A stretch of DNA of 64,000 nucleotides, from assembly GCA_963277665.1 (NCBI GenBank), contig OY728159.1, positions 1,018,367,343 to 1,018,431,342 of the forward strand, given 5' to 3'. The notes under the pieces were generated by a model. The model did not search any database, was not told where the DNA came from, and saw only the letters and a list, made by a program, of their open reading frames with translations. A program made the position numbers and the translations under genes. Each line of letters begins with the position of its first letter. Position 1 is the stretch's first letter. Source of the DNA: Viscum album. Taxonomy: Eukaryota > Streptophyta > Magnoliopsida > Santalales > Viscaceae. This document shows, in pieces, positions 9,881 to 21,099 of the stretch.

Positions 9881-12583
9881 AACATTCACCCTTGTATTCT
9901 ATAAATCCATCAGAAATCATTAGAGCATATTCCTATGAGCCTATATCTAGTGTGAAAACCCCATAACCTCTATTTTAGTGATGCGTGACTTGTAATTTAT
10001 TCTAGGAAAAGGATTGGATACATATCTTTTTATTCTTGAAACGTGTTACTTAATATTGATTTAGTTTTTGTAGATGAATAGATGTAATTAACATTTAGAA
10101 ATATAAAAATCTTTCAAACAACACAAAGTGTAATTTTTATGAATATTTAATATATAAAGGGGTATGATGTATAAATTCACATACTATATATAATATATCT
10201 ACATTTGGAATAAATGAATGAAATACATTATTTTCAACAAGTTATAATATGGATTTTATTCCTATCATAATCTATTATTTTAACATGGAAATTAAGGTAG
10301 ATAAAATCATATACTATATAAAAATAATATTATTTAATCATTGTGGAATTAAGAGGAGGAAAGAAGAAGGTGGTTTAAAATAATATTTAAATTATACTTA
10401 ATATGAGTATGCATGTGAATAAAAATGTAAAGACAATAATATTATGTGAATAATGGGAGAAGCATGATAGTTAAAACCATTATTCATGAATCTGGTAAGA
10501 CCTAGAAATAATGAATGTAACCTATATATTATTTACTAATTTTTTAGATATTATTTGTTGGTTTCATGATACTAAAAACCTACACATAATTAATCTTTTA
10601 AATAAAAACTTGAATTATAATGGTTGTGTAGTAAAGGATTATGTTTAGGGAAGAGGGAACCCATTCTTATTTGTGTCAGGTTTAATTTTACGGATTCAAT
10701 ATCCTTTGTTTCTAATTTTTGTAGGAGAATATAATTAATATGTATGATTTCTCTATAATAATTATATCATTGATGTGATTTTTTCTGACATAATATATTT
10801 GATATCATTTAATGTGAAATGGGATGGAGGCATGTGGATGTAGTGATGCTTGATGTTGGTGATAGAGGGATGGATTATAATATGAAGATTGTTTTGGTGA
10901 TTACATAAGCATAGTAAGGATGAGTGGTGAGATCATTTTTCTATTTGATATATTAATTTATTAATTGTTTTAAATATCTGGTTGATATGATATCTTATGA
11001 TAAGTTTATAACTACTCAATGTAGTTTGGAATTATGTATGATAGGTGAATTCTTGATGTGGTATTTTAAGATGAGTCCTAGAGTACCCAAAATTTATGAA
11101 ATGATAAAATAATTAATGACTGAATGGATATTTTTATTGATTATTTTTAACAATGAATACATACACGAGAGTATAATAAAAAAATTATGGTTCCAATTGC
11201 AATTAGTTTTGAAGATTAACTTACTAATATTGAAAATGAATTCAATATCTTAACAATTAATGGTTTTTAACTAACAAGTCTTGATCTTTGATGTTTTTTT
11301 GAATGATTTCTATCTAGAACATTATGGTGGCAGTAAGGTGTCTTTTGTGATTATAACTTCATGTAGATCTATGTCTTGGTTGTTTCCCTTATTTTGGTTT
11401 TGTGTGATATATGTTTATATTTTCTAATTTTATACGTTTCAATAGATTTGTAGGTAGGGAAACCAACACCCAAATGATTTGGGGTGGTTTTACCCAATAT
11501 ACAATATTGAGAGACAATGGATGACTAAATTACCCCTTTCCCACAATCTAAATTTATATATATTTAAGATTGGGAATATTCTAGGAAATTTTGGCTTAAG
11601 GTATAGGGTGAGATCTTACCCAAAATTTGATAGCTCACTATTTTACTACAAATTATTTATTGGTTGTAACATCTTGTGGTTATGACACATACATATATCA
11701 GGTCATATTGGATTAAACTTCCTATAGTTGTGTATAAAAGGGTTTTAATGTATTTAGGTATAATGCATTTACATAGGATGTAGCAGCTTCTAGATATATA
11801 CTTGGGTATAGATGAGATAATGCTGATGACGTGGCGGGTTATACTAGATGTGGAACAGTTGTGATATGATTGAATTTGATATAGGATTACTTATATAATA
11901 GATGATTATATGATTTATGCCATTTGGGTGTTATAGTGAAAATATATTGGGAAATTTAAAGTTATTTCCCTATATTTATATATATCATGTTGACACATAA
12001 TGCTCTATTTAAATGTATTACTTGGTGAGGGTACTAAGGTGAAGACGAGAAAATATATTTACATATTTATTTTCTGATATGGTTTTATTTATCTATTCAC
12101 TAGGATATAATATGATTCATAAAAAAATTTATTGGGAGGATTTAAGGATAATCCTACTATGTATACATTTTATGGTCATGATACAAATATATAATCTATT
12201 TTTTCAAATCTGAAAGAGAAACGTGATTATAGAGTTGGTTGTTATTAACTGAGGAGTTTTTCAAGAGCCGTTGGAGATTTGTGGTCACTTTAGAGCATTT
12301 AAGTTTATTAATTTTATTTATTTTATTTATATTAGTTTAATGAAATTGCATTATGGGTTGAAATTTATACTAATATATGAATCATAGTGGTTGATGGATT
12401 CTCACCTTATATCTTATTCTTTTAATTTTCCTTATGTATAATACCCCTAATTTTTGTGATTAATATACCCTTGTTTCTAGTCAAAAAATATAATCATATT
12501 AAAGGTACACAGAGATTGTAAGAGTCTCCCTTTATTCACAATCAGTATATAAGGGTTACCTTTATATTAGGGTCATGATAGAG

Positions 12584-12596
12584 TGGAATCAAAGCC
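12584..12596 (+). other. Element A primer binding site (initiator tRNA-Met)
   Basis: The sequence tggaatcaaagcc follows the LTR end by three bases. It differs by two transitions or transversions from the usual plant Ty3/gypsy site TGGTATCAGAGCC, complementary to the 3' end of initiator tRNA-Met. It fixes the right edge of the 5' LTR and the plus orientation of the element. Confidence 0.75.
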
Positions 12597-13379
12597 GATG
12601 GTTGAAAATATGATAGTTTTTAGAGTCAGACCCCGATGTGAATTCAAGGGTTGGTAAGGAAATATTATCAACAGGTCTTAGTGTCATATATAAATAAATG
12701 AAACTAGTTAGTACATGATATTATTGTCCACCCAATAATATGATGCATAGACCTTCATGTTTACTGAACATTCAAAGTGAAGTGATGAATCTTGTGGGGT
12801 AGAGACTTGAGTATGGATAATGAATTATGATTTTCAATAAATGTGTTTAAATTGGGTACATAATTGGAAATATGGTTTAATGTAATGAAATAAATAACCC
12901 TAAAAGTTTATTTTATTCTGGGTATTTGATTCCCTGCTATTTTTCATAGTACTAAAATGTATCTAGGTTAATGACCCAATTAGGTTCTTACTATATATAT
13001 TTAGTAGGATGTTCTAGTGTATTATTATAGAATATTGTTTGATTATTATGACACTTAAAATAGTAAATTTTAAGACTATCAACATCGGGTCCGGTAGAAG
13101 TATGAGGGATCCATTTAAGATTATGAGACTGAATATTGGTTAGAATAGGTAGATATATCCATCATTTCGATTCATTCTCAAAAAGAGCATTGGGATTCAT
13201 TTGTTATAATGATGATACATAGGTTAGTTATAAATGTGGAGGTTTTTTCCATCAGGTATATTTATGAGAAGTTTTTTTTGTGGTTAATGTTATAAAATTA
13301 TCTTGAGGAAAATTTCACTCTTTGAATAATATGGTGTCTTGTAGGTAGAAGAATCCCACCGTTTGTCATGGGAGTTTCT

Positions 13380-13930
13380 ATTTGTGGTAGTTTTTTATTT
13401 TAGTAAAAGAACCTAATACATTTGAATTTATACCTTATTATAGATGATTAGAAAATGATGAAAAAAAATTCAGGGGTATTTTTATCTTGAAATCGAGTTC
13501 CAGGTCACCAAGTTAAAAAAATATATCTTGAGGTATTAACAAGTGAAGAGGACAATGATAGGATGTTAGATATGACTAGATTATCATGAAATTAGATTCT
13601 TCATTATTTCCTGTAGAGTATAAATGTTACCATTTTTTTCTGATTCTCTTAGTTATAAGAATAAGTTTAAACAAGAAAGGATCATATATACACCTTCTTC
13701 ATGTCATTTAATTAGATCTAGAAATTCTCAAACCCATATCAGTGGGTCAATCAGGGTTTATTTGTGTTTAAGAATTCATTTTCATCAGATGCAAGATGGT
13801 CTAAAATTCATCAACTATAATTTTGTGGAAGGTTCCCATTCTAGGCCCCACCATTACCGTAGTATCAATCTTGTAAGGAATGACAACATAAAGATAATTT
13901 TTATGATCTTTAGATATGATATACTGTAGG
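13380..13930 (+). pseudogene. Element A gag remnant
   Basis: The reading is fragmentary. Around 13,470-13,560 a broken frame (IEFQVTKLKKYILRY, then VKRTM) resembles the capsid C-terminal pattern of Ty3/gypsy gag, in which a GLRPEIR-V-L-TY-EV series precedes the zinc knuckle. A 101-codon frame at 13,624-13,929 (HHYRSINLVRND near 13,850) lies where a zinc knuckle is expected, but its Cys and His ligands are not intact. The position between primer site and RT supports gag. The domain call is an inference. Confidence 0.35.
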
Positions 13931-14459
13931 AAGAGGAAATATCCATGTTTCCAGTCATTATCATGTATAGTACGGATAGTGTATACATGTATATCGTCTC
14001 TATTTGGGCCAGAGAGGCCACATAGTAGATTTTACTATGATGCATGGCTTAATGGTTCCAATGATAAGAAAGGCTGACATCATGTGAGGTACTATCTAAA
14101 AAGTTTCTACTTGGGGTTATACTATGTTTAATTCATGATCTATATAATCATTATTTACCCCACCCAAGTCCATTCCTTGGGTTTTTTGGTCGATATGTTT
14201 CTAGATCACTATGTGTTGACTATGCTGGATGGAGGTCAAAATGGGTTATATGATGTGTGTATACACATTAATTTGTTGAGGGGGAAATATTTCCCATGGG
14301 GATACATCATATTTCTATAGATACATTCATTTTTATATCATCCTCATAATGGATTTTTAGTATTCACTACAAACTATTTTTTATTCCTTCAGTTAGTGCA
14401 TCATATATTATGATGTTTCTGGTGACTAGGATATGTTTTTTGGAGTCATAGACCCACAG

Positions 14460-14684
14460 ATGGGTTGGATGGGTGTTGGGTCTCTATCTTCATTGGTGGT
14501 TGTGTTGATGCTGTCTTTTGTAGAGGATCATCCAGTGGTGTTTCCCATGGTGGCAGAATAGTACAATGATTTCCTCCCTGAAGAGTTTCTTACACTACCC
14601 CCTTGATGGGAAATAATGATTGAGATAGAGTTGTGAAAAAGTGTTTCATCTATATCGATGTCAATATTTCATATGATCCCATAT
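14460..14684 (+). pseudogene. Element A pol: end of protease linker and RT N-terminus (left fragment)
   Basis: One broken frame reads EDHPVVFP, then EEFLTLPP, and ends SMSIFHMIPY at the insertion point. In Ty3/gypsy RTs the same region reads as an E-(Y/F)-PDVFP-(D/E)-EL-x-GLPP block, followed by a PxSxxPYRMAP block. The frame stops abruptly at the CATAT target site of element B and resumes at 24,844 with codons for G-L-W-E-L-C-V. This shows B landed inside the RT coding sequence. Confidence 0.8.
14680..14684. repeat. target-site duplication, left copy (CATAT)
   Basis: Five bases immediately before the TG of the B 5' LTR. They match CTTAT after the B 3' LTR in four of five positions. Five-base duplications are the norm for Ty3/gypsy integrases. 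Confidence 0.65.
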
Positions 14685-15639
14685 TGTAAAGACCCGAATT
14701 TTCCATGTAATTTTTTTTAATTATGTGGAATTTTTACATGTCTATAAAAATTGATAGCATGTGATTCTATAGCATAGTGTTCCCAAAACTAATTTTTCAA
14801 CATTTTTAGGTACTTTTAGTAAACATACGAGTGGGAAATCCTAACATTTGAACCAGTTCATGGAATTGAAATCTGAGGGCATCGTTGACCTCATAGTGTC
14901 AGAATTCACTTAATGGAGTCTTAACCTCGATGGTAGTGGGTTGAGAGAGGACATTGGTTTTTGCAGTTTTCGTGGATGACTAATAATATAAATCTAATTT
15001 TTTTTAAACACCCTCCACCTTTGTTTTAGGTTTTGGTGGCAGGGACCACAAGGGGTGGTCAGTCATTTAATGCAGGACATTAAATGCCCAGTTATAAAAA
15101 GATGTGTTACCATTCTACATGAAAATAATGAGGTTCATTTATTACACCAATTATTAAACCTCTCTTAATTATGTGTTGTGAATAAAACTCCCATACCCTC
15201 TATCTCTTTATAGTTTTTGGTTTTCATTGGAAAAGCGAAGGAGGATCTTAGAGGAGCCCCTTGCAGAATAACAAATACATCAAGCAAGAATCGAAGGACT
15301 TCATTTGAGCATCATAATTTGAGGCTTTCTTCGGGATCTACAAACACTGACCCACCTTCAAATGCAGGACTCTCTCCAACAACTCTTGAGGTAGGGTTTT
15401 TCCTCATTTAAATTTCAAGTGTTGTTGAATCTTTTATCTTCTCCATTGATTAAGATGATTACATGGAGGGCACAAGAAAAACAAACAAGGCCTGGTTCCT
15501 CTACCACTTATTTTATATTTGCATTCTATGGGGGAGAATATTTGGGATTTGATTGAATCCAAATATGAGGGACATGTAATGAAGGATATGACTCGGGAAG
15601 TACATAGGTGCGATTAGATAGAAAAAAAAACCACCAGAG

Positions 15640-16385
15640 CTCACCTGGTGGCCCATGTAAGACCGCCAGTGCGGTGCCGGCGCAGGGGAACCGGTGACCT
15701 GCACCGATAGGCGATGGTGGCGGTCGCCCGTGGTGGAGGCGGTGTTCTGAAGGGGAACGTTGTTACAGTAGGTCGCAACTATAAGTAGGGTGGCCGGTCG
15801 TGCATGATGTTCAGAGCACCGCAGGAGGAGGAGGTCACGACTTTTCAACCATGGTAGTCAAGTAGGGTGGCTGACACCGACTAGCCATGGAGGGGGAGTG
15901 TTGTGCCATCACTCACCGCTAGAGGTGGTCACAACATGAAGTCGCGGTGGTAGAAGGACCTGATCCCTGCGGTTCCTGCGGTGACCAGAGAGCGCCACGC
16001 GGTGCCGCCGCTCCAAATCCCGAACGGCTTAGAAATTTGGGAGAGATGGGAGAGAGTTACCCCCTGTTCCAGATAGGGAAAGACCCGCGTCCTCCAGCGG
16101 GTTGAGCTGAACCCCCATACAGATTGGGATGTTCCCTCTTGCGGGCTGGGTTGCGCTACCCAGCGGGTCGGGCCGCACCCTCTCTGTGGGATGGGATGCA
16201 CCCCCCTTGTGGGTCCGGCTGCGCCCCCAGTGGGCTACACCGCACCCCCCTAGGGGCTGGGCCGTGCCGCCTTGTAGGCCAAGACGTACCTCCAGCAGGT
16301 CGGGCTGGACCGTGGCCCGACGGGCCGTCCTAGGCCGATTAGGGCCAGGTTGGATTGGACTGGACCTAGACCCATCTAGGCCCTA
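15640..16385 (+). repeat. GC-rich block with degenerate ~20-25 bp repeats in B 5' LTR
   Basis: Within AT-rich DNA this block is strikingly GC-rich. From about 16,080 to 16,330 it is made of repeated units of the form (c/g)gggctggg-cgc-acccccc. The same kind of block is found at 22,660-23,460 in the 3' LTR, so it belonged to the LTR at insertion. Apparent long open frames here, on both strands, follow from the GC-rich repeat and not from a gene. Confidence 0.75.
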
Positions 16386-16759
16386 TTTTTCCTAAAATTC
16401 CATAACATTAAATCCAAACATCCATTTGATGAACCGTCTAGGGCGTCAGGATACATAGAGAGAGATGGTCCTTTTTTTATACTCCACTAGAATTTGGAAA
16501 ATTTTTGGAGTATGGCTAGGTTGGTTCGAACCCGAATCCAACCGAGCCCTCGGTACTAAAATGATTTTAACTCATAGACTGGACATCCGATTGATGCACT
16601 GTCTCTCACTTTGGAACCCTTATGACATTGAGGTCCTTTAGGTTACACATTTTTTGATCTTAGTGGTGGTCTATGTACAACTAACATCTAGAAAAGTAGA
16701 TTCGACGGAACATGAGTTTACCAGGTGCGGGGAATCATATGGCATTCTATCTTTGATGT

Positions 16760-16995
16760 AGGGATCTTGTGCGGACCGACATCATAGAGACCCTGTGCGG
16801 ATCTACATCATAGCTACTCGAGGAGGACTAGTTTTATAGAGGCCCATCGAGGATTAGAAATTAGCGACCCTATGTGGATTAACATCAAGAGACCCTTTGT
16901 GGATCAACATTCCAACAACCCTGTCTGGATCAACATTTCAGCGAATCTGTGTGGATCGTCATTCTAGTGAACCTGTGTGGATCAATAGTAGCGTG
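16760..16995 (+). repeat. minisatellite (~33-40 bp units) in B 5' LTR
   Basis: Repeated units contain ccctgtgtggatcaacat with small changes, followed by ttcca/ttcta gcga. At least six copies are visible (for example near 16,791, 16,870, 16,892, 16,922, 16,951 and 16,974). The matching array is at about 23,848-24,070. Confidence 0.75.
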
Positions 16996-17761
16996 AACTG
17001 ACAAATACCAGCCTTACAATGGCACATCATGGAACAGAATATTACGTCCAAGAGTGGACCGATAATAGAAAAACTTCTTTGGGGATCACTTGTAGAACTT
17101 CTAAATGGAATAAGATGATATAACTTCAAGAACATCATCTATATTCTTGACCATTGAGTTTTATACCTGGTGGGAGATGACTTCTGCATTGTTCCATATG
17201 TTAAAGGTACTTATTTGTGGTTATTCCATTGTGGAACTATGGGATACCTTTGGGGGTATCTGGGTCCCTACTGAGTATTGTTATACTCACCCCTGCATAG
17301 GCTTTGTTCACACATTGTTGTGTCTTTTGTATACGATAGAAAACTATGACCGAGGATTAAGAGTTGGGACTGGATGGTGCTCAATGGTGGACCTTTAGAT
17401 ATGATGTGCCATAGTGATGATCGACCGTGAGTTTCACCAACCCTTCAGATAGGAAACACGATAGATTATTCTGGGAGCTATATTTTCTATGGGTGTTTTA
17501 TTTTTTAGTTGGGCTTGTATTCCAGCAACTTTACATTCATTACTCATCCTTTTAATTTTAGTACACATTATTTTACTACTGCAGTATTACTACATGATTT
17601 GTGTTTGTTGTATTATTGGAATGTGTGTTTACAGGTTTAAAGGAAACACCTACCTGTTTTTTAGTTATATTCCATTCAGTGCTAGTCTCCAACCCCTAGC
17701 ATATGAAAGGCGGTCTTGTGGTAGTCACGACATGGGCCATGGGGGACGGGTCAGGACAATT

Positions 17762-17774
17762 TGGTATCGGAGTA
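17762..17774 (+). other. Element B primer binding site (initiator tRNA-Met)
   Basis: The sequence tggtatcggagta lies three bases after the LTR end. It differs from TGGTATCAGAGC by one transition within the first ten bases. It sets the LTR boundary and orientation. Confidence 0.85.
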
Positions 17775-18037
17775 TTCAGTTCTACCGAAGAACTATGACT
17801 CTTCTCTTTTAATGGAGAAATATTGTTAAGTGTTTTGTGTGTGGTTTTCAGATTGGAGAGTCTAGTATTGGTGTGGCGGCCGACGTATCCGTACACCAGG
17901 ACCCCGAATTCTGAATTCTAACTCAGTACATGAAAACCCTAATTTCATGTTTATTTGGAAATGATTTTACTTGATCCCTTTAGAGTCATCTCACCAGGTA
18001 TAACTTAATGATTATGGATAAATTGTTTCTATATAGG

Positions 18038-18300
18038 ATGCCCCCATGTAGATAGCAATCCTGGATTCCTAAGAGAGTACACGATGATGGCCCACTGAGT
18101 AAGGAGGATTCGACGTAGGGCCCTCTTACGACCATAGTACCATCTAGTGGTGTACTAGTAGCGCCTGTACCCATTGGGACATCGTTTCCACCATCACCAC
18201 TAGTGGACAGTGAACGACTCCAGAGCATGTGGCACGAGTTCCGGACACAGAGGCCTTCGAGGTTTCGAGGTGAGAAAGATCTCCAGGAAGCTGAGGCCTA
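18038..18300 (+). pseudogene. Element B gag, N-terminal remnant
   Basis: The frame begins with ATG-CCC-CCA (Met-Pro-Pro), the usual start of plant Tekay gag. It runs through a Pro-rich linker (PVPIGTSFPPSP) to EFRTQRPSRFRGEKDLQEAE near 18,237-18,296. That block corresponds to the F-x-x-x-x-PP-x-F-x-G-x-x-DP-x-EAE-x-W start of the gag capsid domain. Immediately afterwards the sequence jumps to the protease leader, so the remaining capsid and the zinc knuckle are missing. Stops follow within the first few codons after the start. Confidence 0.75.
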
Positions 18301-18640
18301 TGACCACGGCGCTCCGGAGATGATTCGAGGGATGATATCTGTCTACTCCATGTTAGCTGAAATACTTATATACACTAGTGTGAGTCACTCCTTCATTTCC
18401 ACAACTCTCATTCAGATCTTGGAGATTCTGGTGGAGCTGTTTTCTTGGTCCTTGTGATTGGAGACTGATATGGGAGAATATTTTATGATAAAAAAATGGT
18501 GATAGTAGTGTGAGCTTACTCTAGGAGGTGAGTTCTTCCGCTGGATTCTTCTAGTAGTGGTGATGAGGCCTTACAACGTCATCTAGGGTATGGGCTGGTT
18601 ATCCACAGTACATGGTTAGATTGAATTTATTAGGCACAAA
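18300..18640 (+). pseudogene. Element B aspartic protease, dead
   Basis: The translation GAPEMIRGMISVYSMLAEIL leads into IYTSVSHSFIST. The family active site is D-(S/T)-G-A-(S/T)-HSFIS. Here the Asp is Tyr and the Gly is Ser, so catalysis is lost. Near 18,577-18,605 the broken frame contains GMGWLST, the family DVILGMDWLS block with the Asp changed. The upstream join to gag is the scar of an internal deletion. Confidence 0.8.
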
Positions 18641-18779
18641 GTGTGGGGTGCCTGCAAGGACGAGATAAGGTTTTCCTTCACCGGAGAGAAGGGAACCTTT
18701 TTAGAATAGGATGGACTTGCCCGGAGGAGGGTATAGATGACCACACATCAATTGGATGGCCTTACACTCAGAACATTTG

Positions 18780-19760
18780 ATGTTGATAGTCCGAGCTATC
18801 TTGTAGTGGTGGATCAGTATGCTGATGTATTCCCTGATGATGTTCTCAGACTACCTCCTCACAAACAGGTGGACTTCAACATTGACATGTACCTCAGGAT
18901 GGAACCGATATATACACCAGCTTATCAGATAGCTCCCTCAAAGCTTCATGAGTTATGGGTACAACTGGATGAATTATAGAGAAATGGGTTCATAAGGCCG
19001 ACTGTTTCTCCATTGGAAGCCTCGAATTTGTTTTCCAAGAAGTGAGATGGGATTATGAGGCTCTATGTGGTTTATCGCTCCCTGAACTGAGTGACCATGA
19101 TAAACTTGTATCCACTTCTGAGTATAGATGATCCCTTCAATCCACTGAAGGTAGCTCATTGGTTTTCGAAGATAGACCTCAGATCAGACTATCATCAGCT
19201 TAGGGTACGAGATGTGGATGTGTAGAAGATGTAAATCCGATGTCGGTATGGAAACTATGAGTTCATGGTTATTCCATTCGGTATGACCAATGCTACTTCA
19301 GTTTTCATGGGACTCATGAAAATGATCATTCAACCATACCTCGATCACTTTGTGGCGTTCTTCATCAACGAAATCTTGATATACTCAGTAATGGAAGAGG
19401 AGTATGCCTATCATCTGCAGATAGTACTGGATATACTATGAGAGAAACAGCTTTATGGTAAGCTCTTGAAGTACCAGTTTAGGAAATGGTAGGTCCACAT
19501 TATCGAACACGGTATCTCTGATGCTAGAGTAGTAGTGGATCTGGAGAAGATAGAGGTTGTTCTTTCATGGGAGCCACCCATGATTGTGACCAAGGTGGGG
19601 AGTTTCCTAGGATTGGTTGGGTACTATCATAGATTTTTACTTGGAATTTCCAAAGTTGTGACACCCTTGTCAGCATTGAAGAATAAGGGACAACCCTTCG
19701 TGTGTACAGAGAGATTCCAGAAGAGTTTTCCGGAGATGAGGTAGACATTAACGAGTGCCC
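18780..19760 (+). pseudogene. Element B reverse transcriptase, dead
   Basis: The frame starts with YADVFPDDVLRLPP and IAPSKLHELWVQL. After stops it continues with [33 protein letters not shown] and [18 protein letters not shown]. The last block is the catalytic F-I-D-D-I-L box. Here it reads Phe-Ile-Asn-Glu, so both metal-binding Asp residues are changed. The connection region follows (GSFLGLVGYYHRFL, TPLSALKNKGQPFV at about 19,600-19,700) without a stop from 19,535 to 19,744. At least five in-frame stops lie upstream. Confidence 0.9.
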
Positions 19761-20170
19761 CTATCTTATGGAAACTAGAATAGGGTGTTGGGTATGTAGT
19801 CTACTGCGATACCTCAGGGAATGAACATAGATCTGTCCTGATGTAGGATCGAGTAGTGATCGCTAATGGTTTATGACGTCTGAGACAACATGAGAAGACT
19901 ATGCTACTTATGACCTAGAGTTTGCAGTAGTGGTCTTATCCTTGAAATTATGACAACACTATTAGAAAGGAAAAAATTTTATAGTCTAGCCATATCACAA
20001 TAGTCTAAGGTATCCCTTCTCAGAGAAGGACCTGAACCCGAGACAACAAAAATGGCTATAGTTCCTCCAATATCATGACTTTGAGATAGTCTATACTCAT
20101 AGGAAGGGGAACATGGTAGCATATTCACTTAGTAGGAGGTCTCGTCTACAGTTTTTGAGTGAGGCGATAG
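19760..20170 (+). pseudogene. Element B RNase H, broken
   Basis: A broken frame has VVYCDTSGNEHRSVLM (family VYCDASRxGLGCVLMQ) and VIANGL. The later block HDFEIVYTHRKGNMVAYSLSR matches the family YDFEIVYHPGKANVVADALSR at its C-terminal end. The catalytic Asp of YCD survives, while the last Asp (ADALSR) is changed to Tyr-Ser. Stops interrupt it. Confidence 0.85.
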
Positions 20171-20329
20171 AGTTGCTAGGTACATTGCAGTTATCCTTTG
20201 TGGATAGAGATGGAGTATCTTACCTCTAGTCTATGATAGTCAATACCCCACTCCTTTAGTGAGTTAGTGAGGTGCATCTTGGGGACATTGACTGTGAGGC
20301 TTGATGTGGTCATATATCCTCAGGACAGG

Positions 20330-21090
20330 AACCTGATAGATTTTCTAAATATGGGGAGAACGTCCTCCTCTTCAAGGGATGCACTATGGTACCCGTGGGG
20401 ATATGGGAGGAGGTGTTGAGAGGGTTCCATATGTCCCATATGGAGGTACATCTTGCAGTGGAGAATATGTCCACGACCTCCAGAATTAGAAATGGTTACC
20501 ATGGATGAAGAAAGCACTGGCATAGTTTGTTTCACGATTCCTAACTTGTCAGCAAGTGAAGGTCGAGCATCTAGTTTCAGCTGGCATAGCGCTACCATTA
20601 GAGGCACCAGAGTGGTAGTGGGATGGTATGTACATGGACTTTGGGATAGGGCTTCCAGAGACAACCAGGGTACATGATTCCATCTGGGTGATCATAGACC
20701 GACTAACCAAGTCGGCCCACTTCTTACCCATATGAGAGTAGGGATTCGTAGAAGGCTTGGGACGCCTCTACGTACAGGAGATTGTGCAACTACACGGGGT
20801 TCCATCGATGATCTTCTAGGATCAGAACACATGATTTACATCCATCCTGTGGGAGGTATTACAAGTGGTGTTTGGGTTACTACTACATTTGAGCACTGCC
20901 TTTCATCCTCAGATGGATGGTCAGATGGAGTGGACCATTCAGACACTCAAGAACATGCTTCATGCTTGCATCCTAGATTTTGGCTGCAGTTGGGAGGATC
21001 ACATGCCCTTGGAGGAGTTTTCATACAACAATAGCTACCACTCCACCAACGGTATGTCACCATTTGAGTCCATTTATGTTTGACCACGAA
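20330..21090 (+). pseudogene. Element B integrase, frameshifted but with acidic residues present
   Basis: The zinc-binding part is damaged (VLRGFHMSHMEVH near 20,415-20,455). The core is better kept. MDFGIGLPETTRVHDSIW holds the first Asp. A frameshifted DQNT holds the second Asp (near 20,822). QMDGQMEWTIQTL, in a frame open from 20,865 to 21,083, holds the Glu. SWEDHMPLEEFSYNN and GMSPFESIY follow, as in Tekay integrases. All three catalytic acids are still encoded, but they lie in different frames with stops between them. Confidence 0.88.
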
Positions 21091-21099
21091 AATCATCTT

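Larger units (their letters stand above)
9196..12580 (+). repeat. Element A 5' LTR
   Basis: It is collinear with 27,944-31,450. Shared landmarks are ttataaaacccttcctt at the start (9,195 and 27,943), a TATA-like box (9,871 and 28,572), a block near 10,280/29,036, the oxidised-looking ggggtggtttt/ggggggtttt block (about 11,482 and 30,472), the tttctagt block near 12,475/31,351 and the end near ggtcatgata/tcaatggata. The canonical TG start has become TA in both copies. LTR length is about 3.4 kb, within the long range known for Tekay/Del elements. Confidence 0.8.
14685..17758 (+). repeat. Element B 5' LTR
   Basis: It starts tgtaaagacccgaattttcc, the common TGTAA-A/C-ACCC type start of plant Ty3/gypsy LTRs, and ends in gaca just before the primer site. 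Landmarks shared with the 3' LTR are gggaaatcctaacatttgaac (14,835 and 21,869), gtagtgggttgagagagga (14,936 and 21,968), the block caccctccacctttttt-like near 15,010/22,041, a GC-rich block, a minisatellite, and the near-terminal ttacaggtttaaaggaaa (about 17,630 and 24,709). Confidence 0.92.

Noticed and set aside
15929..16395. Long open frames on both strands rich in Pro, Gly, Trp and Arg
   Set aside because: They come from the GC-rich repeated block of the B LTR, where stop codons are rare. The same block in the other LTR does not keep the same frames.
17147..17812. Two open frames of 83 and 107 codons
   Set aside because: They lie within the B 5' LTR and have no counterpart open frame in the 3' LTR.
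20320..21034. Several plus and minus frames of 60-114 codons
   Set aside because: Only the frame with the integrase motifs is meaningful. The others are shadows of the broken integrase.
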